64,000 bases of DNA from contig SRSI01000048.1 in NCBI GenBank assembly GCA_005656395.1, positions 1,922,001 to 1,986,000 of the forward strand, given 5' to 3'. The notes below the pieces were generated by a model. That model made no database searches. It had not been told where the DNA came from and was given only the letters and a program-made list of their open reading frames with translations. The stretch's first letter is position 1. Each line of letters begins with the position of its first letter. The translations under genes and the position numbers were made by a program. Below are positions 1 to 12,315 of the stretch, in pieces. The stretch comes from Strongyloides papillosus (taxonomy: Eukaryota > Nematoda > Chromadorea > Rhabditida > Strongyloididae).

Positions 1-1162
1 AAATGATAATTGGTGTTGTCGGTAACTGCATGGTTGTTTATGTTGTTGCCAAAAATAAAAATATGGTGAGTATTTTTTATCAATATTAATCTATTTTTTT
101 GTAGTGGACATCAATGAATTTATTCCTAACAAATTTAGCTTATCAGATATGTTAGTACTTATATTTTGCCTACCACCTACAGTTATCAATGATTTAACAA
201 AAACATTTTGGTTCTCCTCAACACTCTGTAAAAGTATATCACTTTTTCAAAATACATCTGTATATGTTTCGGTATTAACACTCATGTTTATTGCTATTGA
301 ACGATGGAAAGCTATTTCCTCACCTTTATCACTTCCATTATGGAAAACAAATCGGGTTATCATTATTATATGGGCTATTGCTTTTATTCTCTCAACTCCA
401 GAACCATATACCTTAAGATTGGAACCATTTGATTTAAATAGGTATAGAGAAAATTTTACCGTAAGTTTTGATGTGCAATAAAACTTACATTTTTTTTATC
501 ATTTTCTTTTATCTATAGTGGGGTACAAAGTGTACAGAAAGCTGGAGTCCAGAGTTTCAAAAAATTTATCAAATATCACAAACATTATTTTGTTTTCTTA
601 TTCCATTAATAATAATATCTGGACTTTGTATCCATATGGTTCTTATATTGCGTAAAAAATCTCTCCAATTGGGGGAACGTCAAATAGCTAGTAGAAAGAG
701 AGCAACACACATGTTAATGTTAGTTGTCTTAGTTTTCTTCTTCTGTTATCTTCCTGTTCACCTTCATAATATAGCAACAGCTTTCAATATTAATTACATG
801 GATTATGATGAAGATATCATTGCCATAAGAAAATTCATTCCAAGATTCTTAGTTTACTCTAGTTGCAGTTTAAATCCCATATTGTACAATTTTATGTGTG
901 GTAAGTTTGACATCAAAACACAGAAATTTATATCATTTATTTTAATTATTTAAATTTAAAAAAAAAAACTTTACATTATAAAAAGACTAAGTATAAATAT
1001 ATATATCAACAAAAAAAATTAATATGATACAAAAAAAATATTACAGAAAGATTTCGCCGAGAAATGAAACACGTCTGCTGTTTGACTGAAACTACCAAGA
1101 CTAGTAAAAAAACAATTAACCGGATAAGGTATAGTTCTTTAACAGGTCCTACATACTGTTAA
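1..1162 (+). CDS. Neuropeptide-type class A GPCR, 5' truncated by the window, with an apparent frameshift
   Basis: Seven-transmembrane rhodopsin-class receptor, 3' part only. Exons read 3-65, 105-460, 519-900 and 1047-1162, all with GT..AG introns of 39-146 bp. Seen: TM1 with the GN motif, TM2 with LSDML, TM3 ending in ERW in place of DRY, basic loop 3 followed by TM6 (FCYLP), TM7 with NPILY, then FRREMKH and a Cys pair suitable for palmitoylation. The last intron joins FMC to ERFRREM, which fixes the C-terminus. Loop 3/TM6 resembles orexin, allatotropin or NPR-type neuropeptide receptors (family knowledge); the ligand cannot be named. Exon 2 starts in the frame of WTSMNLFLTNLA and continues as LSDMLV one base out of frame, so one T appears to be missing at about 140-141. 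Either an assembly error or a pseudogene. It lies tail to tail with the nuclear receptor. Confidence 0.85.
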
Positions 1163-1454
1163 AATAATTATATATCCCACTTTAATTCAGTGATCTTAGA
1201 GGAAGAAGTTCTTTATACAAGAAATATATCCATCAAACTGTTAATTTATAACACAACAAAATAATTTTTTTTCTACAAAAATGAAATATATATAAAAGGT
1301 AAGTTATATGATGATGATATAAAAAGGTCGGTAGGAATTATGTGTAAGTTAATTGGTAATTGAGATCTTCCATATATGATATCCTTAATGTTAAATAGAT
1401 GTTAACGAAATTTTAAAAAAATGATAAAAAAGGAGAATGTAAAAAAATAATTTG

Positions 1455-4400
1455 TTAATTTTTGTCTTTTCTAATACATAAATCTAATGGTTGATCATCA
1501 TCCTCCTCAAGAATAGGAGTTGTAGAGTTCTCAGGAACATCTTCATCTTTAATAACATCATTTTTAATATTACCATTAGAATGGTAACTACTAGCGACAC
1601 TATTAATAATTTCTTTTATACTAGTTACATGATTTCTTTTAAACCCATCTGATAAATAAAAATTTCCACTTTTTATAATACTAGGAGTCTCCAGTAACGA
1701 TGATACTGTCCTATACCTTTCTTTTAATTGTACATTTCCATTTGAAGCACCAGTATTTTCATTAATATCAATAGATTTTCCAACTATTATTGTATTTCTT
1801 TTATTAATATCACTATTTGATTGATTAATATTAATTGTTGGTGGTTTTTCTAAGGCTTTCCTTAAGCATGGCATATCATCAGCTAAACTACTATTATTAG
1901 TACTAATATTATTGCTATTTCCAGATATTCCACCAATATTAACAACTGATGAAATAGTATTATTCTTTCCTACTATAGTATTATTTGTTTGGATAGATGA
2001 TGAAGAAAGACTTGGAGATGGTAATGATATTCTTGGTATACAATGGTTTGTGGAACCTTGTACAATGATAGGACCAACATTTGATGAGGTGAATGATTGA
2101 AAATATGGTGGTATTTGTTGGATTAAATTTGATGGTTGTTGAAGTTTGGTTATTACAGGTATCCTAGATAATTTATCCATATGACTGTTAGCAAGATTTC
2201 TTAAATCATTAAAACTAGCTAATAATGATTGAACTAATAGTGGATTTGTCAATGAAAACATTGGATCAGGATTAAGAGGTATAAGACTTTGTTGTAAAGC
2301 AACCCATAATTTTTCTTGTAACATCTTAACCATTGATGCTTGTTGCCATTGGGTGGTTGTTGTTACACCATTCTCTGGTTGACACATAATTAAAGCTGTA
2401 AATATAGCTATTTGTTTTTCATTTAAATTCATCATCCTAAATCTTTGAATAAATTCCATTATCCCATCTTTTAATAAATTACCATGATCTGGAGGTAAAT
2501 AATTATGGAGGAAGATGTAATTTGTTAAGGGTTTGTTAATGGTATTGCTGTCAATGAATTTAGGTACTCCTCTGGATGGAGAATTGATAATTGAATAAGA
2601 TATATTTGATACAATGATTTTCCTAATAATTGTACTTGGTCTTTTGGAAATAGTAAATGGAATCCTTTGACTGATTTTGAGAAATTATAAACATATTCCA
2701 CTAATGGATTAAATTGATTTGGATCTAATGATACCGTATTCCATGATTGTGGTGTTGTTGATATTCCATTAGTTAGTTCATTAATTCTTTGACTAATACT
2801 CATTGATAAGGTCATCTGAACTGATCTCCTTAACTCTTTAAATCCCATCTCAATACCAGAAACTAATGCTTGATCATCCTCCAACTCAACGGCCAATGAA
2901 TCAAGATGTGATTTAACACTTGCTTTTTGCATCTCTTCAACCATCTTTACTTTCTCTTTTTTAGGTACCCTTCCAAAACGGACAGCTAAAAAAATAAAAA
3001 TAATATTAATTTTATTATTATTTTTTATTTAAAATTATTATTATTATGTATATTGTTAAAATTGTAAACATATATTGTCTTCTTTTTGTACAAAAAAAAA
3101 CACTGAAAGTGCAAACTTTTAATAATAAAAAGATTGTTTTCAACTTTTGTAACAACTATCAAAAGACACATATTGTTTATCATAAAACCTTTACTAGATA
3201 ACCTAAATATTTTTTTTTACTTTTATTTCTAAAATGTACTAAAAATCAAAAAACATTTTTTCTTTTGTGATGTATATAAATATTTTTAAAGAACAAACTA
3301 TTAGAAGGCATCTAGAGATAAAACATATAATAAAATATGTAATAATATTAATAAATAATGCTATTAACCCCACAAACATGATAATAAAACGATAAAAATC
3401 TCCCTAATAAAATTGAGGGGAAAAGTAACCTAAAAAATAAATAACAACTAAAATAAAATATTAATTTTAAAGTAAAAATTATGTACTTGGAAAACACATT
3501 TTCACCTCCATTTCAAGGTCCTTCTCTCTCTATTTATCATTAAATTGTGATTCACCATTTATTGTATATATTATTTCATATATACCAAAACAAAATAAAT
3601 ATATATTTAAATCCTTATTTTATTTCACCTTGTCCCATTTAGGTAATATATCGAAAACTTGTAACTAAATTTTATATATTGATAATGTATAATAAAAAAA
3701 AGTGATGCTTTAATGGTTCTGATTTTAAAAAGATTAATAGTGTGATCTTCTATTTTAGTGAAGTAACATAATTTTTAAATTAATATTTTTGTTTATCAAA
3801 TTTATACTATTTTTCATGAAAAAATAAATTCCCTCCCCTATATTAATCATAATGACATATCGGTAAATAAAACTAAATAAATATTACTAAAGAATTCAAG
3901 ATATTTAAAAAAAATAAAAAGTCACAAGTTTTCTCTCTTAGTAATTTCTAAAAATTTCTCTCCCAACTAAAATACCCCAAAAAAATAATTTTTTACACTT
4001 TCTTAACCTTTTTATCACCATAAACACATCATTAAATATAATTTTTAAAATTTTTCTCTCCCAATTATATTTGTATATATATCACTTTCAACCTCTAAAT
4101 AAATTTTTAACCATTAATTATATATTTTTTCTTCAAAAATATACATTCAAATATCACATACTAACTATGACCTTCACACAATTTAAATATATAATCACAT
4201 ATCAATAGAAAAATAAAAAGGGAGAGGTGATTTATAGAAGATGTATCCTATTACATATATAGAAACAACTATTATAATTAGTAGTTAAAAAATAATGTAA
4301 ATAATTTAATTTTCTTCTGATATACATAAAGTATTTTGAGCTCTTATATTAATAATCAAAGTTTGATTAAATTTAAAAAAAAAGAAAAGAAAGAATTAGG

Positions 4401-6952
4401 GTACCTGTTTTGTAATTATAGTTAAATATTATAATAATAATAAAAATATTATTAAGAAAAGAAAGTTTTTTTTATATGTTAAAATCATTACCGTCTCGGG
4501 ACATGCCAACGGCAATGCACTTCTGAAGTCTGCAATACTGACAACGATTTCTATTGTTACGTACAATGGCACATTGTTGACTCTTGGAACATGGTCGATA
4601 CTGAATCTTTTGTTGGATTGATCTCCTAAAGAATCCCTAAAATGGAGAAATTTTATTTAGAATATTCCTTACATTTTTAAAGTTAATAAATCAAAACAAA
4701 AACGGTAATATATCAATTGGTAGTAAAAAATTACTTCCAAAAACATTTTTTATTTATTAAAACTTACTTTGCAACCTTCACAAGCAAAAACACCATAATG
4801 GAAACCGGAAGCTTTATCAGAGCATACCTGACAAAGGAAAGTTGTCTTTGCTAATGTTGTATCAGGTGAAGAAGATGTTGCTGAATCTGGAAATAAAACA
4901 AATTTTTAATAATTTTTCATTCCATTTTTAATAATTATTATTTTTCAATTAACTATTTTTCTTTCAAATAAAATTTCTATCAATATTAATGACTCATAAA
5001 ATAATTTCCTCTCTTTTCAACTATCTATCTCTTTTATAAAAATCTTTTTCTCCCACACACTCCTTATCGGTTATACAATAATAATAAAACCAATCTTTGT
5101 ATATAATTCATTAAAATACCTTGCTTCCTTTTTCAAAAAGTTAAAAAAAGGAAAGCCAAGGTCTTTTTTCTCTCTTTCATATTATATCACCTTTTTATAT
5201 TCTTTAAGACATTGAAATAATATTAAAAAATGATTTTCATACTTTATAGTTTTATCAAAGAGAAATCTCAATAAAAAAAAGAATCTTTATCATTTAAAAT
5301 TAATTACCAAACTCATTAATTATTTAATAAGGAACACAAAACCTATCATACAATAATTTTTACTTTTCTCCTAATAGTACTACTGATATAATTTTTAACA
5401 TTCTCATTCTATTTCTCTCCCCTTGAAAAGTTATATATTAAAATATAAATATTCATTGTAGAGATGGGGAAATGAAAAAAGTATTCAAGGATATAATTAA
5501 AAAATTTGTAGGTAACCTTGTAATTTTAGGTAAAATAATATAATTAACTTAAAAAAGTAATAATTTTCATTTATTTATTGTTAAAAAAGGAGAACATACT
5601 TATGTAATCATTATTTCTTATTATATCACTTGTTAAATTATCAATTGCTTTTTTTCGAAAATTTTACATGAAAAAAAAGATTTTTAATTTAAGATCAATA
5701 TGAAAATCAAAAATCTACACCTTTAACATTAAATAATTCAAAATAAGAATGATTTTGATACATATTTGAAAACTTTCAGACATATAACATATAGTAATAA
5801 CATTTAATTTCTTATAAAACTACTTTTACTATAGATAAATTTTATACAAAAATCCGGTTATCAAAACATTTCCCTTAGTAAAATATAAAACATGTCTACC
5901 AATTAAAAGATATATAGATTATCAAAAAGAATATACGTATATGAAGAGATAGATAGTAAAAGAGACAATAAAAGTAAAAGTAAAATATCATTACCTGAGG
6001 TCAAGATAGGAACAAATTTTAAAAGAAAAAAGATATAATAAAATGATATTTAATAAAAACTAGGTTTTAATTATCCTTATCTATCTTATATATCTTTTTA
6101 AATATATATACAAATTCATATTTTATAATATTGTAAGTAGAAAAGGTGGATGGTGAAAAATATTCTGACAAAGGGTAGAAGAGACTTGTTTAAGAAAAAG
6201 TAACAAATCCTTTTTTTTAATTTTAAAAAGTATCCTAATAGAAATAAATTATAATATATCTTTAAAAGACAAGTACTTAAAGATTAAAGTATAATCTACC
6301 TTTCATAAAATGAAATTTTTTTACATCGTTAAACAAAGAAAAAGTATTTAAATAATATATGGTAAATAAAAGACTAATAATCAAATTAGTAAAAATAAAA
6401 GAAATTAAATTTTTTTTAAATAAAAAGTAAAAAAAACTTACTGTCATTTGTGGGACTAGTTGTTGAATCAGATGAATCAGGAGGTGTAATTAAATTTCCA
6501 AAAGCATTACTAAAAAAATTCTGTGGAAATTCATTTCTTATTGTGGTGGCTGTGGGATAATTACTAAGATGCTGTTGATTTCCAGGAATTGGTTTGAAGG
6601 CAGATGATATAGATGCCTGAATATTATTGGGAATTGCAAGGATATTCGTCATTGAACCATATGAATTGCCAGTTGTACTACCATTTATTATTGATGGTGT
6701 TGTTTTGGCTTCCTCATTAGGTAACGTTGATATGGAGGTCCTGGTGCTCCCAGATTCCGAGGTAATTGAGGAGGAATCATTTGTAAAATTATTGGTTGCA
6801 TGGAGACCTGCAGCCTCCGCAGCAGCTGCTGTTGCAGGGAAGATACAATTAACTGTTGTCAATGGTGATATTCTAAATGAATTTGTAGGAACTCCATTTT
6901 GATTGTTTAAATTTTGAGATAATATGCTTGTCATTAATTGGAAAGCATCCAT
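1455..6952 (-). CDS. nhr-85: Nuclear hormone receptor of the Rev-erb/E75 (NR1D/NR1E, NHR-85-like) group
   Basis: Transcription factor. Exons on the minus strand: 6952-6442, 4886-4768, 4636-4492 and 2985-1455; the total is 768 codons plus stop if one base is added near 2527. The N-terminus is Ser/Thr/Asn-rich. The DNA-binding domain spans exons 2 and 3: first zinc finger [21 protein letters not shown]-box CEGCKGFFRRS, second finger ending [17 protein letters not shown], then the [10 protein letters not shown] extension, all typical of E75/Rev-erb. The ligand-binding domain lies in exon 4; I see no activation helix 12 after it, as in Rev-erb, but a long Ser/Asn-rich tail ending in PLDLC. Exon 4 switches frame at 2527-2531 inside the domain, where an 11-bp unit is imperfectly repeated. 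Introns of about 1.5 kb are long for this window. The symbol follows the C. elegans Rev-erb/E75 orthologue and is tentative. Confidence 0.88.
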
Positions 6953-9900
6953 AATTATAGATATGATGTATATAATTAATAAAAAACAATGATCAAAATA
7001 ATGAAAAAAAAGTATTGCTTTCTTTTTTCCCTCTTATCTATGATTATAAACAAAATTTACAAATAAATCTATTTGATTTGTTTTAAAAAAGGTTTTGTTT
7101 TTTGATATGTTCAGAAAAGATAATAAATAATTAATCCTTTCAGTTGTCCTTTTTATATCAAACAAATTTATCTTTTCTCTTGATTTTATTATTTTTAATC
7201 TAAATAATAAAAAATTATTATAATTTATTAGGTGAAAGTGAAATTATTTAATTATATAATAGGATAGGGGAAATTAATATAATAATAACAATATTAAATA
7301 TATTTATATATTAAAATATTTATTATAAAAATAATTTAAAGAAAGCGGAAAAAGGGAAAAGAAAGGGGGATTCTGGGGCAGGAGGTGGTGTATATGCAAT
7401 ATAATTTTAATATGATAGATATTAAATATAAATATGTAGGAGAATGGTCTGTGGGTGAATCGGTCGGTAGGTCGTTCATAAACATTAACGTTTATAGACA
7501 CATATATTCTCCAATACATATACATATACCATTTTACTTCTAATATACCAAACACCTAAAATCGTAATCAACAAAAAAAAGAGGTGGAGTGATAAAAGAA
7601 TATATGATTGAAAATTTTTACTTTATTCATCAATTGATATATCTATATGATGATGTAAAAGACCATGATGCGTGGAGGCAAAATTTTTTAATAAAATATA
7701 AAGAAAAAATTATATATTTTAAATATGTCTGTCCTTTTCTCCTTACAAAAATTATTTGATGTCAGAAGTGAAATTTTTAGGTAAAACTTTTAACTACCCA
7801 TCCTTGTTTTAATAAGTATAATAGATACAATATTATATACATATATAGTTATAGATAGAAAGAGAGAACTTATTAAAGGAATTATTAGTTTAAAAGGAAA
7901 ATATAAGTGTATCTTGAATGACCTCATGAACAATTTACAAAAAAGTTAAATGATCACAAACATTTTAATAATTAATTAGATAACAAATACTAAAACAGTA
8001 AGTATACAATAAGACACAAGATAATTAAAATTAATAGCTCCACTGTCATTCATCGTAGAAAGATTTCTAAATACTTCTAAGCAAAAATAAAAATGAAAAG
8101 ATCTGCCTTTAAACGTGATTTTAAACTAAAATATTAAAAAAAGTCTTTTTATAAAAGACACATCACATATATTCATTTCTAATCAAGGTCGTATTTTGGT
8201 AGGTTAAATCTCCTACACCCAATTTCACTATATTTTACCTAAAGTAATAAATCAAGAAATTTTAATGAAAAAAGTTAAAATAGAAAGTGAAGAATGTAAT
8301 TATCTTAAAATTAAATGAAAAATGAACACTATTTTTCCTATTTCTATACTATATAAAGACTACGACAAATTTTAATACATAATCCCGTTCAAAGATGGCA
8401 TTCAAAAAATTTCTCTCTCTCTCGCTCCACTCAGTCTCTTATAATATACATGTATATATATTATCAAAATACAATAAATAAAAATTAGTTTCAAAAAATA
8501 AACTTTTTATTTTACCGTAAAATTTTTGTCAAATTATCAAAAATGTAGTAAATGTGAGAAATAATTTATAAATATCACAGAGTAATATACTTTATATATG
8601 AAATGGAACATACAAATATAAAAGAAAACTTTTATAGAATTATATATAAAATTTTCGTATGAGATGATGAAAAAGAAAGTAATTGCTAAGGTTATTACAA
8701 AAATAGGTCATTTAAGGAAAATTCAACATACAATAGTAGATGAGGTCATAATGATTTAGGAAATTGTAAAAAAAAATTAATAGTATTAATTATTTGGTAC
8801 TTTCAAAGAAATTTTCCTCTCCTATATTTTAGAAGATTTATATATAGAAGATGCTTTTTTATTAGTGTGATTTTAATTAATTAAAACTTTTATTTGATAA
8901 ATTATTTTAACAAAAATTACATAAATATTTATCATTCAATAGAAATATTATAAAATATACATGTATCTTTTTATAATTACACATGATAAATGGATAGAAA
9001 CAAAAGAAATAACCTGAACAAAAGGATACTTTTACAAACAGCTTATCAATGTATAATTAATACATTTCAATACTATCATCAAATTAATACACTATTTGTT
9101 TGAAATTACATATCTCCAAGCCGTTTAAATTAACTTTTCCCACAAAAAAGAAAGCAAATATCACTAATGACTTCTTAACAATTATTCTTGTGAAAAAAAG
9201 GTACAATAGTCAAAAATGCCCTTTCCCTCAGGCAAATGATAGAAAATTGGATATCTTTTCTTTGATTCGAGAAAAAAATCTCATGATATACTATACCCTT
9301 ATAACTTATGCGGTAAAAAATAAAATTTTCTTTTGATAAAAAATTAAACATATATAAATTATAAAGTCATAAGTACATAAAAATTTTAATAAAAATCATA
9401 AATTTATCTTATTAATATTCTATTTTTAATTAAAATAACATTTCTACTAATATTTATAGGCTTTAATTTCTATAATCATGATGTTTCAAAACAAAATAAT
9501 CATTAAAAATTAACCTTTTATTCTTTCTCATAAGATAAAATTTCTTTTTTCTATAAATTATAAAAAATCAAATGGAAAAAAATATGAAATAGAATGATTA
9601 AAACACATCAAACACCAAAATACTACTAAACTTCTATAAATATACTTATTATACATTCAAACAACTAATCCATTTTCTTTATTTCAATTGATAAACACAA
9701 ATCATGTATAGAAACATAAAAAAAGTGAGTGAAGGTCATGAGGGAATTATTATTATTTTAATGTTATTGTAGCCTTAAAAAGTGATTTACACATTACCTT
9801 GATAACGCATATCTCTTTTTTTCTCCTCCCTTTTCCCCTTATTAATTATTTGACAAACATCATCAAGTTTAAGAGGTACCATAGGAAGAGAGACTAAAAT

Positions 9901-10149
9901 AATTATAGAATTCTAATTTAAATCATAATAAATAACGAAAAAAGGAGTGAGACGATAATTATTGTCGTTTTTGAAAAATAAAGTAATGCAAAATATTGAC
10001 CTTTTATTTATAGAAGTTAGAGAGTACAATTTAACTTTCAAATAAGTTAAATTTTATTACATAAATTAAAATACATTACATAAAAAAAATATACTTTCTT
10101 CTTGAAAACTTTTATTCAAATAAATACACAATATTTTTGAGAATATATT
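6953..10149. other. Non-coding gap upstream of the nuclear receptor
   Basis: About 3.2 kb of AT-rich sequence between the receptor start and the 3' end of the SLC35F5-like gene. I see no coding exon with family similarity; the open frames at 7304-7555 and 9100-9336 look random. It holds a purine-rich block near 7335-7395, a CT-rich tract near 8410-8440 and the AGGTCA half-sites listed separately. It probably contains the receptor promoter and 5' UTR. Confidence 0.6.
7919..10002. promoter_or_regulatory. Five AGGTCA nuclear-receptor half-sites upstream of the Rev-erb-like gene
   Basis: AGGTCA or its complement occurs at 7919-7924 (-), 8705-8710 (+), 8743-8748 (+), 9734-9739 (+) and 9997-10002 (-). 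The 8705 copy is preceded by AAAAT and so matches the RORE/Rev-erb site WAWNTRGGTCA in full. Binding by the receptor encoded next door is inferred from vertebrate Rev-erb autoregulation. Confidence 0.4.
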
Positions 10150-11595
10150 TTAATCTTGATCATTTTCTCCATCAAGTAATGCTTCGTCTTCTGTTGTCCG
10201 AAGCCTCCTACCACGACGATGGCGATTGAATCTCCCCCCACCAGCCACTCCATTCCTATTATTTGATCCATTATTATTACTACTACTTTCCTCACTAATT
10301 AACGCAGAACCGATAAATGATATTAATATAGGTATTGAAGCAATTAACTCCATAAATGATGGTATTTTTCCACGGCAAATGATATCAGCAACCATTGCCA
10401 TGGGTATTGATAAAGACATTGAAATTGATGATATCAAAGATGTTGTTAACATTGTTGAGTATAACCATAACCAATCAGCTAATACTGATCCAACAAATCC
10501 ATTTAGAAGGACGATTCCAAATTCATATAATGTTGGTAAGGGTAATTGAGATTCTATACCATAAAAATGTATCAAAATTATCAATGGTGTACAGAAGAAC
10601 AGTGAAAAAAGACCAATGAAACCTGGAAAAAATAATTTACAAAAATAAATATATTCAAATATAAAAAATACCAAATAGGATATTAATATCAATACTTCCG
10701 TATTTATGGGTAAACATTGAAAATCCTGTTAAATAAACAGCATAAGAGACTGCTGAAGTTAGAGCCAGTAAAGATCCAACAAGAGACTCAGAATATTGGG
10801 ATATCAAACCAACTCCAATCATATTTAATAGAACCAAAAAAAGTTTCGTCAAAGTGAAGGTATCATGTAGCCTTCTTGGACAAATCGCTGTAAAAACTAG
10901 GACAAATAAAGATGATGAGGCTGATATTAGGTTGACTGCAGCAACCGATGAAAACATAAGTGAAGCTTGATATGTTGTGGATGAAAAAAACCATAATGGA
11001 CAGAAGTAGAAGGAATATTTTAACATAGGTGAGATGGTACAATTAAAAGTTGGAGGATGATAAGATCTCCTAGCTTCACGAGCCTGTTCAGCTGAGGAAT
11101 CTGGCATCCTCCTTATTTCTCGAACACCAGCAAATCTTACTGATCTCCTCCGATGGCCATTGGTACCATTTGTTCCATTAACTGTGTCAGAATCATTGCC
11201 ACTCTCCATTACATCAGTTACTGGCTCATATTCAGGTCCAGATAGACCTTCAACCTCGAAATCAGAGGATTCCTCCTCAAATTCTTCCAAATTTCCATAT
11301 GGCGGATCTTTATTGGCCTTTCCTCCAAAGATAAATTTCAATAAATACATACTAAACATACAACTTTTTACATATGTTATCAATAGAGGTCTCCTTAAAT
11401 TTAAATCAACAAATATATACTAAAAAATGTGTTATAAATTATTATGATAAACATGTTATCCTTTTAGTTTACTGATAAACAAACCCTTGTAATTTCAGCT
11501 GATATAACCCATAGTATATTAACAATGATTAAAAGGATAATTCCTGATTTATAGGTGTTCTTTATTATATGTGGTGCTTCATTATTAATTGGCAT
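10150..11595 (-). CDS. SLC35F5-like multi-pass membrane transporter
   Basis: Drug/metabolite-transporter superfamily protein. Exons on the minus strand are 11595-11485, 11419-10672 and 10622-10150, giving 443 residues. The first short exon (MPINNEAP..) supplies TM1, ending VISAEITR; it joins in phase to YIFVDLNLRRP, matching the SLC35F5 pattern of TM1-TM2. A long acidic then Arg-rich cytosolic loop contains RSVRFAGVREIRRMP, comparable to the RVRFSNIMEIRQLP loop of animal SLC35F5. Further TM helices follow, and the exon 2/3 junction gives ILFGFIGLFSLFF, again conserved. The C-terminus is Asn-, Gly- and Arg-rich. Family substrates are poorly known; a transporter of the endolysosome or Golgi is plausible but not shown. 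It is followed upstream on the same strand by the drebrin-like gene, with about 720 bp between them. Confidence 0.85.
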
Positions 11596-12315
11596 TTCTT
11601 TCCTCAAATATACATACTTATATTTTTTCGATATTTTTGTTATTTTTGGTAAATAATATTACTAAATAATAAATAAATATGTAGTAACAATGAGTTATGA
11701 ATATAGTAGAAAAGATTTTTATATATATAAAATAATTACTATATTTAAATTTAATTGTTGATGTCAGGGAAACGAGTAAGAAAGGGATAAAAAACTTTCA
11801 ATACTATTGCCAGCTGGCTATTTACATATATACTTTAAATGTGTATGTGTTATTCCAAAGAAAGGAAACAAAATAAATGGTACTTCTCTAGATGATAATA
11901 GATATATTTCTGTAGATTAATGTAGATATACACTTACTTTGTGATGAAATTTGTTTACTAATATATATGCATATATTAATATTATTTTAATATTCTATAA
12001 AAGTTTAAAATATTTTGTAAATATCAAATATGAAAAAAATAATGCAAAGGTTAAGGGAAATATCATGATAAAAAAGAGGATTAAAATATATGAAATATTC
12101 TTATCATCCCAATAAATGTTTTTCTTATCAAAATATGTTTGATGCATCCTTAGAAATGTTATAACGAGAAAGGATAATAAAAAAATTATAAGATAATGTC
12201 TTTTAAATATTATATTTCTTAAGAAAGATTTTATTTACACATAAAGTGGAAAGATAATAATATGTATATAAACTTTATATATATATAGTTATAAATATTG
12301 ATCATTTCTTTTTTT
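11596..12315. other. Intergenic gap, nothing recognised
   Basis: About 720 bp of AT-rich sequence between two minus-strand genes. It should hold the SLC35F5-like promoter and the drebrin-like 3' UTR; I see no further exon. Confidence 0.5.

Noticed and set aside
7304..7555. Minus-strand open frame of 83 codons
   Set aside because: Low-complexity, Tyr/Ile-rich product, no splice context or family motif.
9100..9336. Plus-strand open frame of 78 codons
   Set aside because: No recognisable motif and AT-driven composition.
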